A DNA stretch of 64,000 nucleotides from Pisolithus tinctorius (taxonomy: Eukaryota > Basidiomycota > Agaricomycetes > Boletales > Pisolithaceae): the NCBI GenBank assembly GCA_024663395.1, contig JANFAH010000100.1, forward strand, positions 62,001-126,000, read 5' to 3'. The position numbers and the translations under genes are program-made. Shown here one piece after another: positions 1 to 11,811 of this stretch (position 1 is its first letter; each line of letters opens with the position of its first letter). The notes under the pieces are model-generated. The model made no database searches and had not been told where the DNA came from. It was given only the letters and a program-made list of their open reading frames with translations.

Positions 1-1208
1 ATCATTCCTTTCGAGGTGGTCGTCTCTCCATCATCAACTTTAATGCATCCATCCGCTTGAAGAGTACAAGAGTCGGCACCAAAGGGTGCATCACACCAGG
101 GTCGAACGCGGTGATTCGTACAAGCCAACTCAAACCGACGTGTGGAGTTGTGGGAGACCTTGTGTTCAATTTGCAAGCCATCCCCTGGTCGCGATTTTCT
201 CCTCAGCATGGCTTCTAAACTAATGAGCGAAGACCTTGAGCAACTCCCAACGGTGAACAAGGTCCAGGAGTGGATGATTTCCAGAGACATATTCTCCTCA
301 GGGAGTCTGGTAATTTGATTGTGATGAAGCTCGTAATAATCCTAATAGCACAGATCCCAGCTCCCCTCATTTGTGTCGATTATGCTCATGTATACCTTGC
401 CTAGATGTCGATTCTTCATATTATGGCTGCTAAAGAATAACAATTCCTCAGGCACTCAGTGCCTGATGGGATGCAGGTGAGCAATGTTAGGGGCGTTCCA
501 ATATATATCAGGCCTGAGTCGAAAGTAATCTAAGGGTCCCCTCATAAATATTTATTTATAAGTACAGAGGGCACAACACCTTCAATGAAGGGCAAGATGG
601 ATACAGTGCAGGTTCCAATCCACAAGGGGAAGGGAAAAAAAACTAGTAACGACGTGTGACGGGAACAAATGCAGATCTTGCTTATGTACATATGTGCATG
701 CATGAGGGATGATGATGATGATGATCGTCGCCATCATAAAATCGCTTCCCAAAACAACGTGCACCGGTGAAGGAGTCACAGCCCATATCAACGTGTACAC
801 AAGTATATAATTACTTATTAACTCGTGAAAGAGAAGCGAAAAACCGGCGCACCGTATGTAGTTTGAACAGTGAAGGGACACACATTGCACGAGGAAAAAC
901 GAAGTGAAAGGGAACAAAAACAGGGGGATGTGCGGGGTGGACGTGGGCGTGGAGGTGTGGGTAGGGCACTTGAGGAAGAAGGGGAAAGAGGACACATGTC
1001 ATGTCCATATGTGAGAAATCATCATGAGAGGATAGCAGCTATCAGAATTGCGGGGCAAAACGGAAAACCTTGATACAGAGGACTTCCAAACAAAAGAAAA
1101 AACAATTCCAAGCACATATATATATAACGTAGATGCGCACGCACAATGCCCGCCATGAAGATACACCGGGAAAAAGGAGGGCAGGAGAGTGGGGGGAGGG
1201 GGCAACGA
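1..1208. other. Left-edge region without a supported gene
   Basis: No reading frame here has convincing start, splice and coding character. Short frames are open across the first 210 bases on both strands, so the tail of a gene reaching in from the left is possible but unproven. A short GAT trinucleotide run lies near 708-726. The stretch next to 1208 is probably the 3' untranslated region of the SS18-like gene, which ends at 1209 on the minus strand. Confidence 0.4.
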
Positions 1209-4200
1209 TCATTGACCGTTGACGTAGGGATTAAAAATGTCGTACTCCCCATTGCCAGTGAAGTCTGGTCCGATCGGACTCATGTTTTGTGTAGCGGACG
1301 TCGGAGGTGCGGATCCACCACCACCAGCTTGAGGCACAGGTGTACCTCCACGACCCATCTGTGAACGCGTCGGATCCGGGGGACGCTGACCGCCACCGCC
1401 CATCGTCGATTGTCCGTGCCCATAACCATACCCTCCAATGCCCGCCATACCACCACCGTGTTGCCAACTCTGACTCGACGGTGAAGGACTTCCACCAAAG
1501 AAGCCTCCACCGATACCATTCGGCGAATTCATAGAACCACCCATGGCATACCCGTTCACCTGGCCTACTGCAGCCATCCCCATCTGCGTCTGTGCACCCT
1601 GCGACCAAGCCACACTCTGATTAAACGCGGACTGTGCATGTTGCTGTTGTTGCAACATGGTATGATAGTCGTTCGGTGTCTGCTGATGCGAAAGCCTCGA
1701 TGGTGCTCGCGGCGTCATGGGCGAGTGAACCCCATCCGAAGGAGATCTCGTGCTTCTTGCTATACCCGGGATTGTCGAGTTCGACCTCAGCGCGGGGAAT
1801 GTATCGTTGGTTGGCCCCATTGGCGAGGCTCCACCTGCACCTGTGGCACCAGGCGGCTGTGGTGGTTGCGGTTGCTGCTGTTGCGATGACACACCGAGTT
1901 GGCCCATCATCCTCGGGTTCATCCCGTATGTTCCATACTGCTGTGAGCCCATCATACTCGCTGCGCTCACACCACCACTACTCATGTTAAGGTTGCCATT
2001 CATATTCCGCATTTGCTGTTGCTGCTGTTGTTGCTGTTGCATCAACATTAGTTGCCGTTGCTGGTTGATATTGACGTTGCCCATATTCCCCGGCATCTGG
2101 TGCGAAAAGTTGGATCCTCCAGCTACACCAGCCATACGCGGATCTATCCCCGTTCCTCCTCCGCTGCCATGGGGCTGACCAAATTGGAACACTCCATTCT
2201 GCGACGATTGTTGCGAGGACATTTGTTGCGGTTGCGACATCACTGGAGCTTGTTGACCTAGGGGCGACACAGGACTTGGTCCACCACCATTTCCGCTTCC
2301 TCCAGTCATTGTGCCGTTGGAGAGTCCACCTGCCATGCCCGCGTTTGACGATATCCCGCCCAATTGATGATTGCGCTGCGCTGCTGCTGCTGCTGCTTGT
2401 TGGTTCCTTTGGGCCACCATTTGCTACACAGAAGAATGCAATGACGATGGTCGTGAGTTCCTTGGAATACGAAGAAATAGAGACCAACATACCTGAAAGG
2501 CCTGCAACTTCTGCAATTGCTGTGGCAAAGGAAATGCAGAGAAGTTCGGCACGTGCTGCATGATGTACACCATGAGTGGATGATTGGGATTCTGTAATAT
2601 TTGCATCAGTTGTTGGATTTGTGCTTGCTGCGAAGGACCGGGCTGTTGGGGTTGGTTCGACGGTGCGCCGGCTCCTCCTCCTACACCACCCACACCTTGC
2701 GGTGCTTGTACAGACGTCGGAGGAGACATGTGTCGCGAAGGTGCTGCTGCTCCCCCTTGTGTTTGCTGCATTTGTTGCATATGTTGCATCTGTGCGGCTT
2801 GCTGATGCTGCTGTCGGATCTGCTGCTCCCGCGCTTGCATTTGCTGCGCCTGCAATCTTCGCAAGTTCGCGACCGCAGCAGGATCTCCAGTGCCAAAGGA
2901 GGAGAGGTTCGGTGGTGCTCCCGGAGCTGAGCTTGGTATTGCCACTGTCCCCGTGCCACCCTGCATACCCGATATCCCCGCGGTACCTATTCCAGGCATC
3001 CCAGCCGGCGATGGATGAGGCATTCCCGTATTCGATGACGCTGATACGGTCGGACTTTGTGGTATACCGGGCGTCCCAGGCGCCGCCACACCGCCGACAC
3101 TTGTTGAACCAGAAAACGTATCCGGCGGGCTTGCCCGCAGACCCGCCGAACCAGTAGCACCCATACCTGAAGCGAGAAATGCACCTGGATTCATACCCAA
3201 ACTTTGGTGTCCGGAAGGACTCTGACCTGAACCGGGACCTGGACCATGGCCAGGACCAGATGCCGGTATAGAGGGCATACCGGCGGCACCTGATATCATC
3301 GGATTTGGGGAGACTGATGAAGGTGACGCAGAGGAGGCATGCATTTTACCGTCGCCTACATCTCTCCTTTTACTTGTAGATAGGTCTGGGACATCATCGG
3401 GCCTATTCCGCTTGAGGTGCATGGGTCCATTCGAGGGTGACATAGTGTGTGGAGTTTGGTTGGAGTGCGGATGTGAAGAGGGAACGTTGACGTTAGCGTT
3501 GTGCATTTTCCGACGAGCGATTTCTTTTGAGAAGAGCTCTGGCATATCAGAGTAGAGACGCTGTAGTCGAGCGGGTGAGAACTCGACAGCTGTTGGAGGA
3601 GTCATGATGGGTAGAGCGACGCTTGGATGCTGCAAATGGAGGAGGGCAAGAAGGGATCAGGGGAAGGGTTCCAGATAGACAAGGATATCTACCTACGTGA
3701 TGCCGTTGATCTGCAGCTGCGGCTAACCAAGTGAGGTTCGACTGCAGACGTTGGGAGTACCTGAAGAAAAGTGAAGAGAAGGACGAGCTGGTTTAGGGGA
3801 CGACGCACTGTTGGAAACGAAGGTCTGCTATTGGCACACCACGAGCCTGAAATTCTAGGCAAACCCTGCAAGACGGATAAAGTAAAAAGAAGAAGAAAAG
3901 ATCGAGTAAGAGGGAACGTACTGGAAAAGCTCTGCGTTGAGTTCCAAGATCCTGATGACCTTTGCGTTGTTAGATGCATGAGCCATATTTGGAGGTGGCA
4001 TGTTGTGGGGTGCGTGTATCATGGAGGAAGTCATGAATTCACTTGACGGCGCGGGGGAGTGAGATGAGGCGGCAAACTTTTCAGCCAACCGCAAATCTGA
4101 CGCATTTTGAAACGCGGATGGTGTCGATGGCGGCTGGTGTCGCACAGGAGAGCTGCCTATTGACCGAGAAGATGAGGAAGACGAGATGCCGTTCACGTGT

Positions 4201-4787
4201 GTGCCGAATGGTGCGTCGCCCTTGACCTTGGTGTCACGCTTGATGTCGTCTCTGAGCGAGGAGCCGGAGTTGAACTGCGGAGAGTGTCGTTGGTTGTTTT
4301 CGTCGTCATCCTTCTTTTCGGAGTCGTCGTCGAGTTCCGCTGCAGGAGAGAGCTCTGTGAGGGGAGTAAGAGTGCCTTCTCTCGGTACGTCGAGTTCGCC
4401 CTTGTCCAGGGAGGGCGGCTCTACTTTAGGCTGAACGGGTTGCTGAGGGAGGTCCTTTGAGTCGTGATTTGGGGAGGCAGAGTCAGGGGCGGGGGAGAGG
4501 GGTGAGCTCTTGTCTTCGTGAACGACGTCATGGGTGGGCCGTTGTTGGGGGGAGGGTGGTTTGTCCTTGGCGACGGCGAAGTCGAGGAGGGCATCGGACG
4601 AGCGAATGCTGTCATGGAGGGCGGCATAGTCGGTGTGAGGGTCATTACGGTCGTGGATGGCCTCTGGCCAGCGGAAGGAGTGGGTGGGCGCCGTCGTTGA
4701 CGACGAATGGTGATCGCCGGGGGAGGAGATTAGATTTGAGTTTTGGTTTGGGTCGAGGTCGGCAGGATTCCGATCGAGGTGGATCAT
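1209..4787 (-). CDS. SS18/SSXT-domain protein, probable SWI/SNF subunit
   Basis: Four exons: 4787-3922, 3760-3697, 3629-2493, 2423-1209; 1093 residues. Seen: splicing exons 1 and 2 joins AKVIRILELNAELFQ to YSQRLQSNLTWLAAAADQ (about residues 272-307). This is the spacing of the SSXT helical domain of human SS18, which anchors it to the BAF complex. The rest is low complexity, rich in Gln, Gly, Pro, Ser and Met, with a poly-Gln run (about 2010-2040) and many QQ/MQ tracts, like transcription co-activators. Known of the family: SS18 proteins are SWI/SNF subunits; yeast Snf11 is much shorter. Inferred: a nuclear co-activator with a prion-like tail. The start is the first ATG of the open frame and no earlier in-frame ATG is close. 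The long acidic, Pro/Ser-rich N-terminal extension (about 270 residues) is unlike animal SS18, where the domain is near the N-terminus. Confidence 0.75.
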
Positions 4788-6126
4788 GTGCGCGCGGAGT
4801 AAGTAGCAGGAGGCTAATATGGACGTGTTAGTTATTATGGCGGGGGAAGACGTCGGAACGCTGGGCGTGCGTCGTAGCTGTGTCGCAGAGTGGAAGCTTT
4901 AGCCGAGTAACCAGCCGCAGCTTGTCACGGTGCACAAAAAGGCGGTCCCGCTGCGATGGACGGGATGGGGTCCGGCTGGGGCTGGTGGTAGTCGGTAATA
5001 CCAGCAGTAGTAATATAGTGCGCTGTAGTTGCGTCCCAGTCAAAATCGGCACTTGTGGGATATCAAAAAACGTTTTGTCCGCGTCAACGACGACTCAAAC
5101 GCACACCCGTGTGACTTTTCCGTGTCCCTGCAATTCCAATTCAATTAGTGCGGAGTGCCAATTCTCTCGGCGTCAACTCCACTGGCGACGGCGACAGCGA
5201 CGACGACGACGACGGCGACAAGCAAACCACCCAGGACGAGGACGAACGACTGGAAGCAGGCTGGTCTGTTTCCCCTGTGATTTTACCGCTTCTCTGTCTT
5301 CCACATCGTCATCATCCAACCAGAACACCCGCCCCCATCTATATCCGCAGGACAGGGATAACGACCGCTACGAGGCCTGCGTGTCGTCGCAAAGAAAGGG
5401 GAGAAAAGAGACGGAGCGGAGGGGCTCATATTCCGTAAGGTATATAGTTTTTGTTCGTACATCGTAGCAGCTATTTATCTGGTTCTGTGACGCTTGTCCT
5501 CCGATCCCAACCCGATCCCGGAACACCCACTAGGGCAGGGCCAGATCTCCTCGCGAATGTATTATTTCTGTCGATCCATGTGTTTTCTAATAGTGTATCC
5601 ATTCCCCCCTGATAATACGACCGCGTGATACGTACTTATCTCCCTGCACTTGAATATATTCCTTAAGCACACCCATCCCGTACGCCCACCGTACCATTCC
5701 CAATTCATACTCGATTGTCCTTAGCTTTTCCATTTCCCGTCGTTTCCGCGACTAAGGTTCGCAGAGCCCATCGTCATTTCTCTGACGTAAGTCCAAACCC
5801 AAAGCGGGAGTTTTCCGAGTATTTTGTGGCGCCGCTTCAATTTCCTCGGGCAGACGCACGATACCATTGACCACCCAACGCCAGCCAACGACACGGCAAG
5901 ATACACAAGAATGTGAGTATATCGCTCTGATCGTGGTGCCATGGAGGACGAGGGCGTAGTCTTGATCGTGTGGGGAGAAATCGGTTCGCGAAGTGGTCGG
6001 TTTGGGCGACGGATGGGTCGTACTTGGTCCAGATGCATACACTTGGGGGATTCCATCTTCACATCTTTCTATGCCCTCCAGTTCGTCTCTCATCTATCCC
6101 ACTCACATCTTTCTCGCAGATAAACA
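4788..6126. promoter_or_regulatory. Divergent intergenic region, SS18-like and uL2 genes
   Basis: About 1.3 kb separates the two divergent start codons. Several long frames exist here (for example 4880-5467), but they are Arg/Ser-rich translations of GC-rich triplet DNA and carry no family motif. A CGA/GAC triplet-rich tract lies at about 5186-5225. The region probably holds both promoters and 5' untranslated leaders. I saw no clear TATA box for either gene. Confidence 0.45.
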
Positions 6127-7090
6127 ATGGGTCGGGTCATTAGGGCACAGAGGCGTTCGCATGCCATCGTACGTTCACTCCATATCTGCGCACTTATGCT
6201 TCCTCCCGAACTCATTCATTCTCTTCACGCGTCCAGTTCAAGGCACACACTCACCACAACAAGGCGCCTGCCAAGCTCCGCCCTCTGGACTACGCAGAAC
6301 GCAACGGCTACATTCGCGGTATCGTGAAAGAAATCATCCATGACCCTGGACGGTATGCGCCTTCGTTTTATCCCATTTAAAGCGCCATCTTTATTCAATC
6401 TATTTTTCCTATTAACATGGTAGCGGTGCACCCCTTGCTCGCGTCGTTTTCCGTGACCCCTACCGTTACAAGCTCCGCACCGAAACCTTCGTCGCCACCG
6501 AGGGCCTCCACACCGGTGCTTTCGTCTACTGCGGCAAAAAAGCTGCCTTGGCGGTCGGAAACGTTCTTCCTGTCAACCAGTGCCCGGAAGGTACCATCGT
6601 GTGCAACGTAGAAGAGAAAGTCGGCGACCGCGGTGCCCTTGCTCGCACGTCGGGTAACTACGCAACTGTCATCGGTCACTCCCCAGAGGACAACAAGACC
6701 CGGATACGGCTCCCCTCTGGTGCAAAGAAGACGGTTTCAGGGAGTGCACGTGCAACGGTGGGCATTGTTGCGGGTGGAGGCAGGATCGACAAGCCATTGC
6801 TTAAGGCTGGTCGGGCATACTACAAATACAAGGCTAAGCGCAACAGGTGCTTAACTTTCCCCTGTCTATATATCGCGTCGCTTCAATTCTGACTTGTACC
6901 TTGCAGCTGGCCTCGTACTCGTGGTGTTGCTATGAACCCCGTCGACCATCCCCACGGTGGTGGTAACCACCAACACATCGGCAAAGCCTCCACCATCGCA
7001 CGCTCCGCCGTTCCTGGACAAAAGGTTGGTCTCATTGCTGCCCGCCGGACAGGTCTCCTGCGTGGTACGGTCAAAGTCAAGGAGGTTTAA
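6127..7090 (+). CDS. RPL2: 60S ribosomal protein uL2 (L8/L2)
   Basis: Four exons: 6127-6168, 6237-6352, 6424-6846, 6907-7090; 254 residues, the usual eukaryotic uL2 length. Seen: the N-terminus [10 protein letters not shown], the central block [18 protein letters not shown] and the C-terminal motif [12 protein letters not shown]. In the family this motif holds the conserved histidine near the peptidyl-transferase centre. All introns are GT..AG, and the first coding exon is only 14 codons. uL2 is a core protein of the large subunit, binding 23S/28S-type rRNA and needed for subunit joining. The reading frame is complete with no lesion, and the identification is firm. Confidence 0.97.
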
Positions 7091-9431
7091 AGCAACTGGG
7101 CCGCGCTTCCATATTTTACCTTCTATGCATGCACACGTGTTCCTTTCTATACAGCCGATGCCATCCTCTGCCAAAACGATGTATGCGCTATTGCATATGC
7201 ATATATGCCTTTTATGCAGGTGTGCTATTTGAAGGATTCAGTCGTGCTGATACTACGAGCACGGTTAATTAACGTGCCGCATGGCTACGCTTGCCTTAGT
7301 AAGTTCAGAAACTCCGTTGGCCAGGAGAGATCTGCCGTGCATGAACGAAAAGAGACCCCTGGATGACCTGGTACACGTTTCGTTGCGTAGGCAGCAGCAA
7401 CTCATCTGAGAACTACCTGTCTTGGTAGCCGGGCTGCTGAAGGGAACTCACATGTGTATTTGGGCGTATCATTGCGGCCCCCTATTGAGGCCGGGTGGAG
7501 CTTTCTTTCTAACCTTGGTGTATTCGCTCTCACCGTTTATAGCGCCCGACTCGGACCTGCATGGTGCGAGGCTTTATACATTGTATTATTAGCAAAGAAG
7601 AAGCTGTATAACAGGCGTAAGCGCACGGCATCCACTGAAGCCTGTATATTTTATTATTAGGAGAGAAGAAGGATGAGAGCCCACAACTCCACGAGGCCGC
7701 GGACGAGGTACTGTCGTGGATTGTCTGTATACCCTCGGCGGCATTCGCGAGAAACAAGGGTTGATGAAGGATCTCTCGCTCCTTGTTATCAAGTACTGAC
7801 CATAAAGTGTGTGCTTCGAGGCCCTACTGGTCACAAAAAGTGTATTGAGCAAGAGAAGTGTCCTCAAGACCCTAAATGCATTGATCGGCTCACCCTGGAG
7901 GATAAGGCACTCTGTTCCAGACCTTTATAATTCCAAGTGGAGACACGGCGACTTTGCATTAGGCACGTCGATTCTTCGTTACAGAATATAGTGCGAGGAT
8001 GGCGAAAGTGACCCCACCCTGCACCTTGGTACACCGTAACAGGTCATGTCCTAGTAGATAGAGGTGTGCTACACTCGTTTTGGGCCATCCCAGGCCCCTC
8101 CCAACACTCGCGATGACGACGCTGTACCAGTCGACAAATATAGTTGACAGGGCCCTGACAGCGAGGGAACGACAGGATTGTGGCCCAGATGTATCTTTGT
8201 ATGTGTACATGTATAGCAATGCCGCGCAGCAGCTGTGACAGGATGGTCGACGGCCAAGTTCATTCCGTTCGTTGCGCAGTTACATATATCTGGGCTCCTG
8301 AATGTCACCTTGGCAAGAGAAGTTAGGTACTTGGTACAACCACTCAGTGCTTGCACGTGGGCAGCGGAGACACCGTTCAAGGATGGAAAAGTAAATATGC
8401 CATCTGCAGCCAAGTGCAAGATAATGATGATGAATGAAGCACGGCGTACCTAAGCCGTCCATGAGAATGGCAAAAACAGCTCGATGTCATGTCAGGCGAC
8501 GTCAGGTGGGAGTCGGATTAGTCCAGTGTACTTTGCACGTGCAACCTTGGGTGTTTCGAAAGTCTCTCCCAAGGTTGTTCCGGGAGTAAACGTTTGATCT
8601 GAGTGGGTCCCCCCAACGCATTAATTAAGTATGCATACGTCGGGCGTGTACTCTGGATTTGGACAAGGCTTCGGACAGTTGCGGAGGCGTTGGCGTCTTG
8701 CTACATGTATCAGTGTCTTCATTGGACTACAACTATGATGAGATCCATTTAATGACACGTATTACCACATATAGACCAGTGCTAGAATAGACGAGACGCG
8801 GCATGATCCGTAGACGACGTTGATAAGACCATGAAAAACCGCTGGTCGAGGAAACAGGAAGCGGGGATGGCGGGGCATCTGTCCACTTACATGTATAAAA
8901 GCCTGTGTGGAGGTGAGGGACAAGCCCGCGTATAAATTAATTCCGTCCGGTGATAATGAAAGACCGCGACGAGCGGGAGAAGCCAGGTTCAACAAGGTTT
9001 GAGGATGACCAATGGGAAAAAACGAACCACGCCATCATATCGAGATCTAGAGCGTTTATGTACATAGCACATACACGGGGTGGACGCTGGAGCCTTTTGG
9101 ACTAGCCAATCCCAAGATGCACGCGTTCGGGCGGTGTGTTGAGCCTCGGATTCAGGCGTTGATGATGATGGCAAGTTGGCCCTGAGCCGAAGACAACGAA
9201 CGTTGTCAAAGCGATGTCTTCCGTTGTCAGAATTCTCCACTGGATTGCCACCTCACCTATATAACCCCGAACTGGCGTCCAATCTTTGTTTTCGTCCTGT
9301 CCCCCCCCTCGTCTTTTCGGCCGTTGACACGTCGCGTGAATCCACTTTTCCCACGATCACGTTTTTTTGCCTGTCTGATTGTCAAGTGGTTGGGTGCCTC
9401 AGCTGGCGTGTGCAGGGCCATATCGAAAATC
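7091..9431. other. 2.3-kb region with no supported gene
   Basis: After the uL2 stop codon there are only short overlapping frames on both strands with no recognisable motif and no consistent splice pattern. The last part holds the cyclin promoter, including TATATAA at 9258-9264. No tRNA or rRNA signature was seen. A non-coding RNA cannot be excluded by eye. Confidence 0.4.
9258..9264 (+). promoter_or_regulatory. TATA-like box of the cyclin gene
   Basis: TATATAA lies about 170 bp upstream of the first in-frame ATG (9432) and is followed by a pyrimidine-rich stretch (about 9281-9318). That is a common layout for a fungal transcription start region. Assigned from sequence and position only. Confidence 0.5.
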
Positions 9432-11109
9432 ATGCTCGCCCTCGTCCATCCTCTGCCGTCTCCAGCAGACCACAGAAAAGTCGACAGATCACTAGAAATT
9501 AACATCTCTAGTCTGTCTTCAATCCCAATCTCATCCAGAACAACCAAAACTGCTAGCCGAAAACCGCCAATACAACAACATCGCCACCACTATCAAGAGT
9601 CTTCATCTGCCCAAAAGACCGCTTCAGGTTCTTCCACTGTGGCCTGTAACTCGCACCCAGCTCGGCCAAATGCCGTGCAGCCACCATACTCGACTAATCA
9701 GCAACCGACATACGCTGCCACAAAGAAAGCCCCTTGCGATGAACAACCTGTGCATGCTCCACACCATCCTGTCACCCAGCAAGCGCCACCACCTACCACA
9801 CAACCCGTCGACATCCATTCATACGTTCAGACTGATCTTCTTAAACTCCTTGCTTCCTTGCTCACCCAAATCGCGTCTACTAACGATGCACTGGCATCAA
9901 CGGACCCCGCACATACCCTCTCCACATTCTCACACCCCACCCCTCCGGAAGATTCCACTCGTGCCTCAATATGGCGCTCACTCACCTCCGCATCGCATGC
10001 AGCGCTCGCTAACCCTGCTTCCGCACTTACCTTCCACGCCCGCAACATCCCCACGATCACCCTCGAGGCCTACCTTCTCCGCATCCTCCGATACTGTCCG
10101 ACGACGAACGAGGTGTTCCTCGCTCTATTGGTATACTTCGATAGAATGTCCCGGTTGGCCCAAGAGACAACTGGTAGAACATTCGTTATCGACTCGTACA
10201 ACGTGCATAGGCTTGTTATCGCAGGGGTCACCGTCGCCAGTAAATTCTTTAGCGACGTATTTTACACCAATTCCAGATACGCCAAGGTCTGTTTACTTCG
10301 GGCACCTCCATCTTTCCGTGAGTCATGAGCGCGCTTATGAATATATTTTTCTCCGCATACAGGTTGGGGGTCTTCCTCAGGCAGAGCTTAACCAACTCGA
10401 ACTCCAATTTCTCCTCCTCAACGACTTCCGTCTTGTCATATCCCCAGAAGAGATGCAGAAATATGCAGAACAACTTATTCTTTTCTCTCACTCCCAGCAA
10501 CAACCTATTCCGCCCCCTGTTCCGTCATCTTCATCGTCATCATCAGCGACCCCTCACCCTCGCATATCCCCACGCTTGCATTCATCCACGTATTCCTCTT
10601 CTGGACCGGCACGCGCAATGGGGGCCATAGACGCTTATGGCGGTACTGTAGCGCCCGACCGAACGCCAAGTATGCGTCCCGCACATGCTCCATCTGTACA
10701 TGGTTACGCTACTTCCAGTTCCCATCACCATTACCCAACGAACAGCTCTAGGGACGATGATGCCAGCAGCATCGTAAGCACTGATACCGAGACAACGGAG
10801 ACAGAGGGCGGAGATACAACGGATGATGAGCCGACAATTAGACCACCGAATTCTGCGAGTTCATGCTGTGGCGATGCTCTCGAGGATCAGGGTGAGGGGG
10901 AGTTTCAACCAGAAGGTGTCCGGGAAGGCGAGTGTAATGGAAGCCGAGGCGAAGGGAAAGACGGATCGGTGGAAAGATTGGCTGATAAGGGGATAGGCCG
11001 TCGTGCGGACGTAGACGGCGATGGCGACAGAGGGGATGCCACGCCCGAGCTAAGAGCGCAAAGAAGGGTTCGCGAAATCAGCGAGGATATTGGGATGGGA
11101 AGTCCCTAG
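9432..11109 (+). CDS. PHO80/PCL-type cyclin
   Basis: Two exons, 9432-10286 and 10363-11109; 533 residues. The frame is open upstream of 9432, but no earlier in-frame ATG exists, so 9432 is taken as start. Seen: a cyclin box at about residues 125-345 with ILRYCPTTNEVFLALLVYFD, then IDSYNVHRLVIAGVTVASKF and, across the intron, QLELQFLLLNDFRL. This order is typical of the Pho80/Pcl family. Those cyclins bind Pho85/CDK5-type kinases and steer phosphate, glycogen or cell-polarity responses. Both flanks are low complexity: a Gln/His/Pro-rich N-terminus and a Ser/Thr/Asp/Glu-rich C-terminus, likely disordered and phosphorylated. The partner kinase and pathway branch cannot be told from sequence. Confidence 0.88.
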
Positions 11110-11811
11110 GCTGGGTTAATTGGTTCTCCCACATGCCACAACCATGCAGAGGATCCCCAGGATAATTGCTGCCATCTTGTCCGGCATGGTTTGCACACTG
11201 CTTTGGCAAGCCTTCTTTTTTTAAAAACTTTCTCAATGCACGCCCTCATAATACAGGTCTGTCTTCTTATCGGACTGCACATACCGCAAGTACAGCACGC
11301 GATACACTTCTACCATGCCTTAAATAAGTACATTAACAGCTGACCGAACGTATGATTGCGTTTTTCTACTTCTTTTGTAAATACCGGTACCTATTACGAC
11401 TTCCATCTCCGTTTGTTCACGAATAGAAAGATAGCAAAATAAATGTACCATCTCCCTTCTCTCGATTGGGCATGTATGGATTAACCGGAGTATGTATGTG
11501 AATGATCAACGCTAAAACACAGGGTATAAAAGAACAAGGGTTTAGAATGTTTGGCTATAGGCTTTTCATGAGTTAGGCAACTGGGCAACCACCACCGAAC
11601 GTAACCAGATCACTGATCAGCTTCTTGCGGCCCACGAGATCCCATGCATGACCATTTGCCAGGCACGATACCCATGGCTATGTTCCAAATGTCTTCTCTG
11701 GTCACACCAGCACACACCCCGAAAAAATGTGGTCGTGATGTGGTATGCAATTTGAAAAGGAAAAGACAAACGATAGTAGTTGAACCCTATACGATGTTCT
11801 TGCTAGACCGC
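11110..11811. other. Convergent 3' intergenic region
   Basis: About 700 bases lie between the stop codons of the cyclin gene and the glucosidase II beta gene. They are AT-rich with short T runs, as expected for two 3' untranslated regions and polyadenylation zones. No gene is seen. Confidence 0.5.

Noticed and set aside
3..218. Open frame running in from the left edge (71 codons, plus strand) and an overlapping minus-strand frame
   Set aside because: Both strands are open, neither has a recognisable motif, and no splice or start evidence can be obtained at the edge.
4880..5467. 195-codon plus-strand frame upstream of the uL2 gene
   Set aside because: Arg/Ser-rich translation of triplet-rich GC DNA; overlapping frames on both strands are equally open and there is no family motif.
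7454..8453. Cluster of 60-116 codon frames on both strands
   Set aside because: Overlapping, without motifs or consistent splice structure; consistent with chance frames in intergenic DNA.
9324..9431. Upstream extension of the cyclin frame
   Set aside because: The frame is open but begins at a non-ATG codon; the first in-frame ATG is at 9432.
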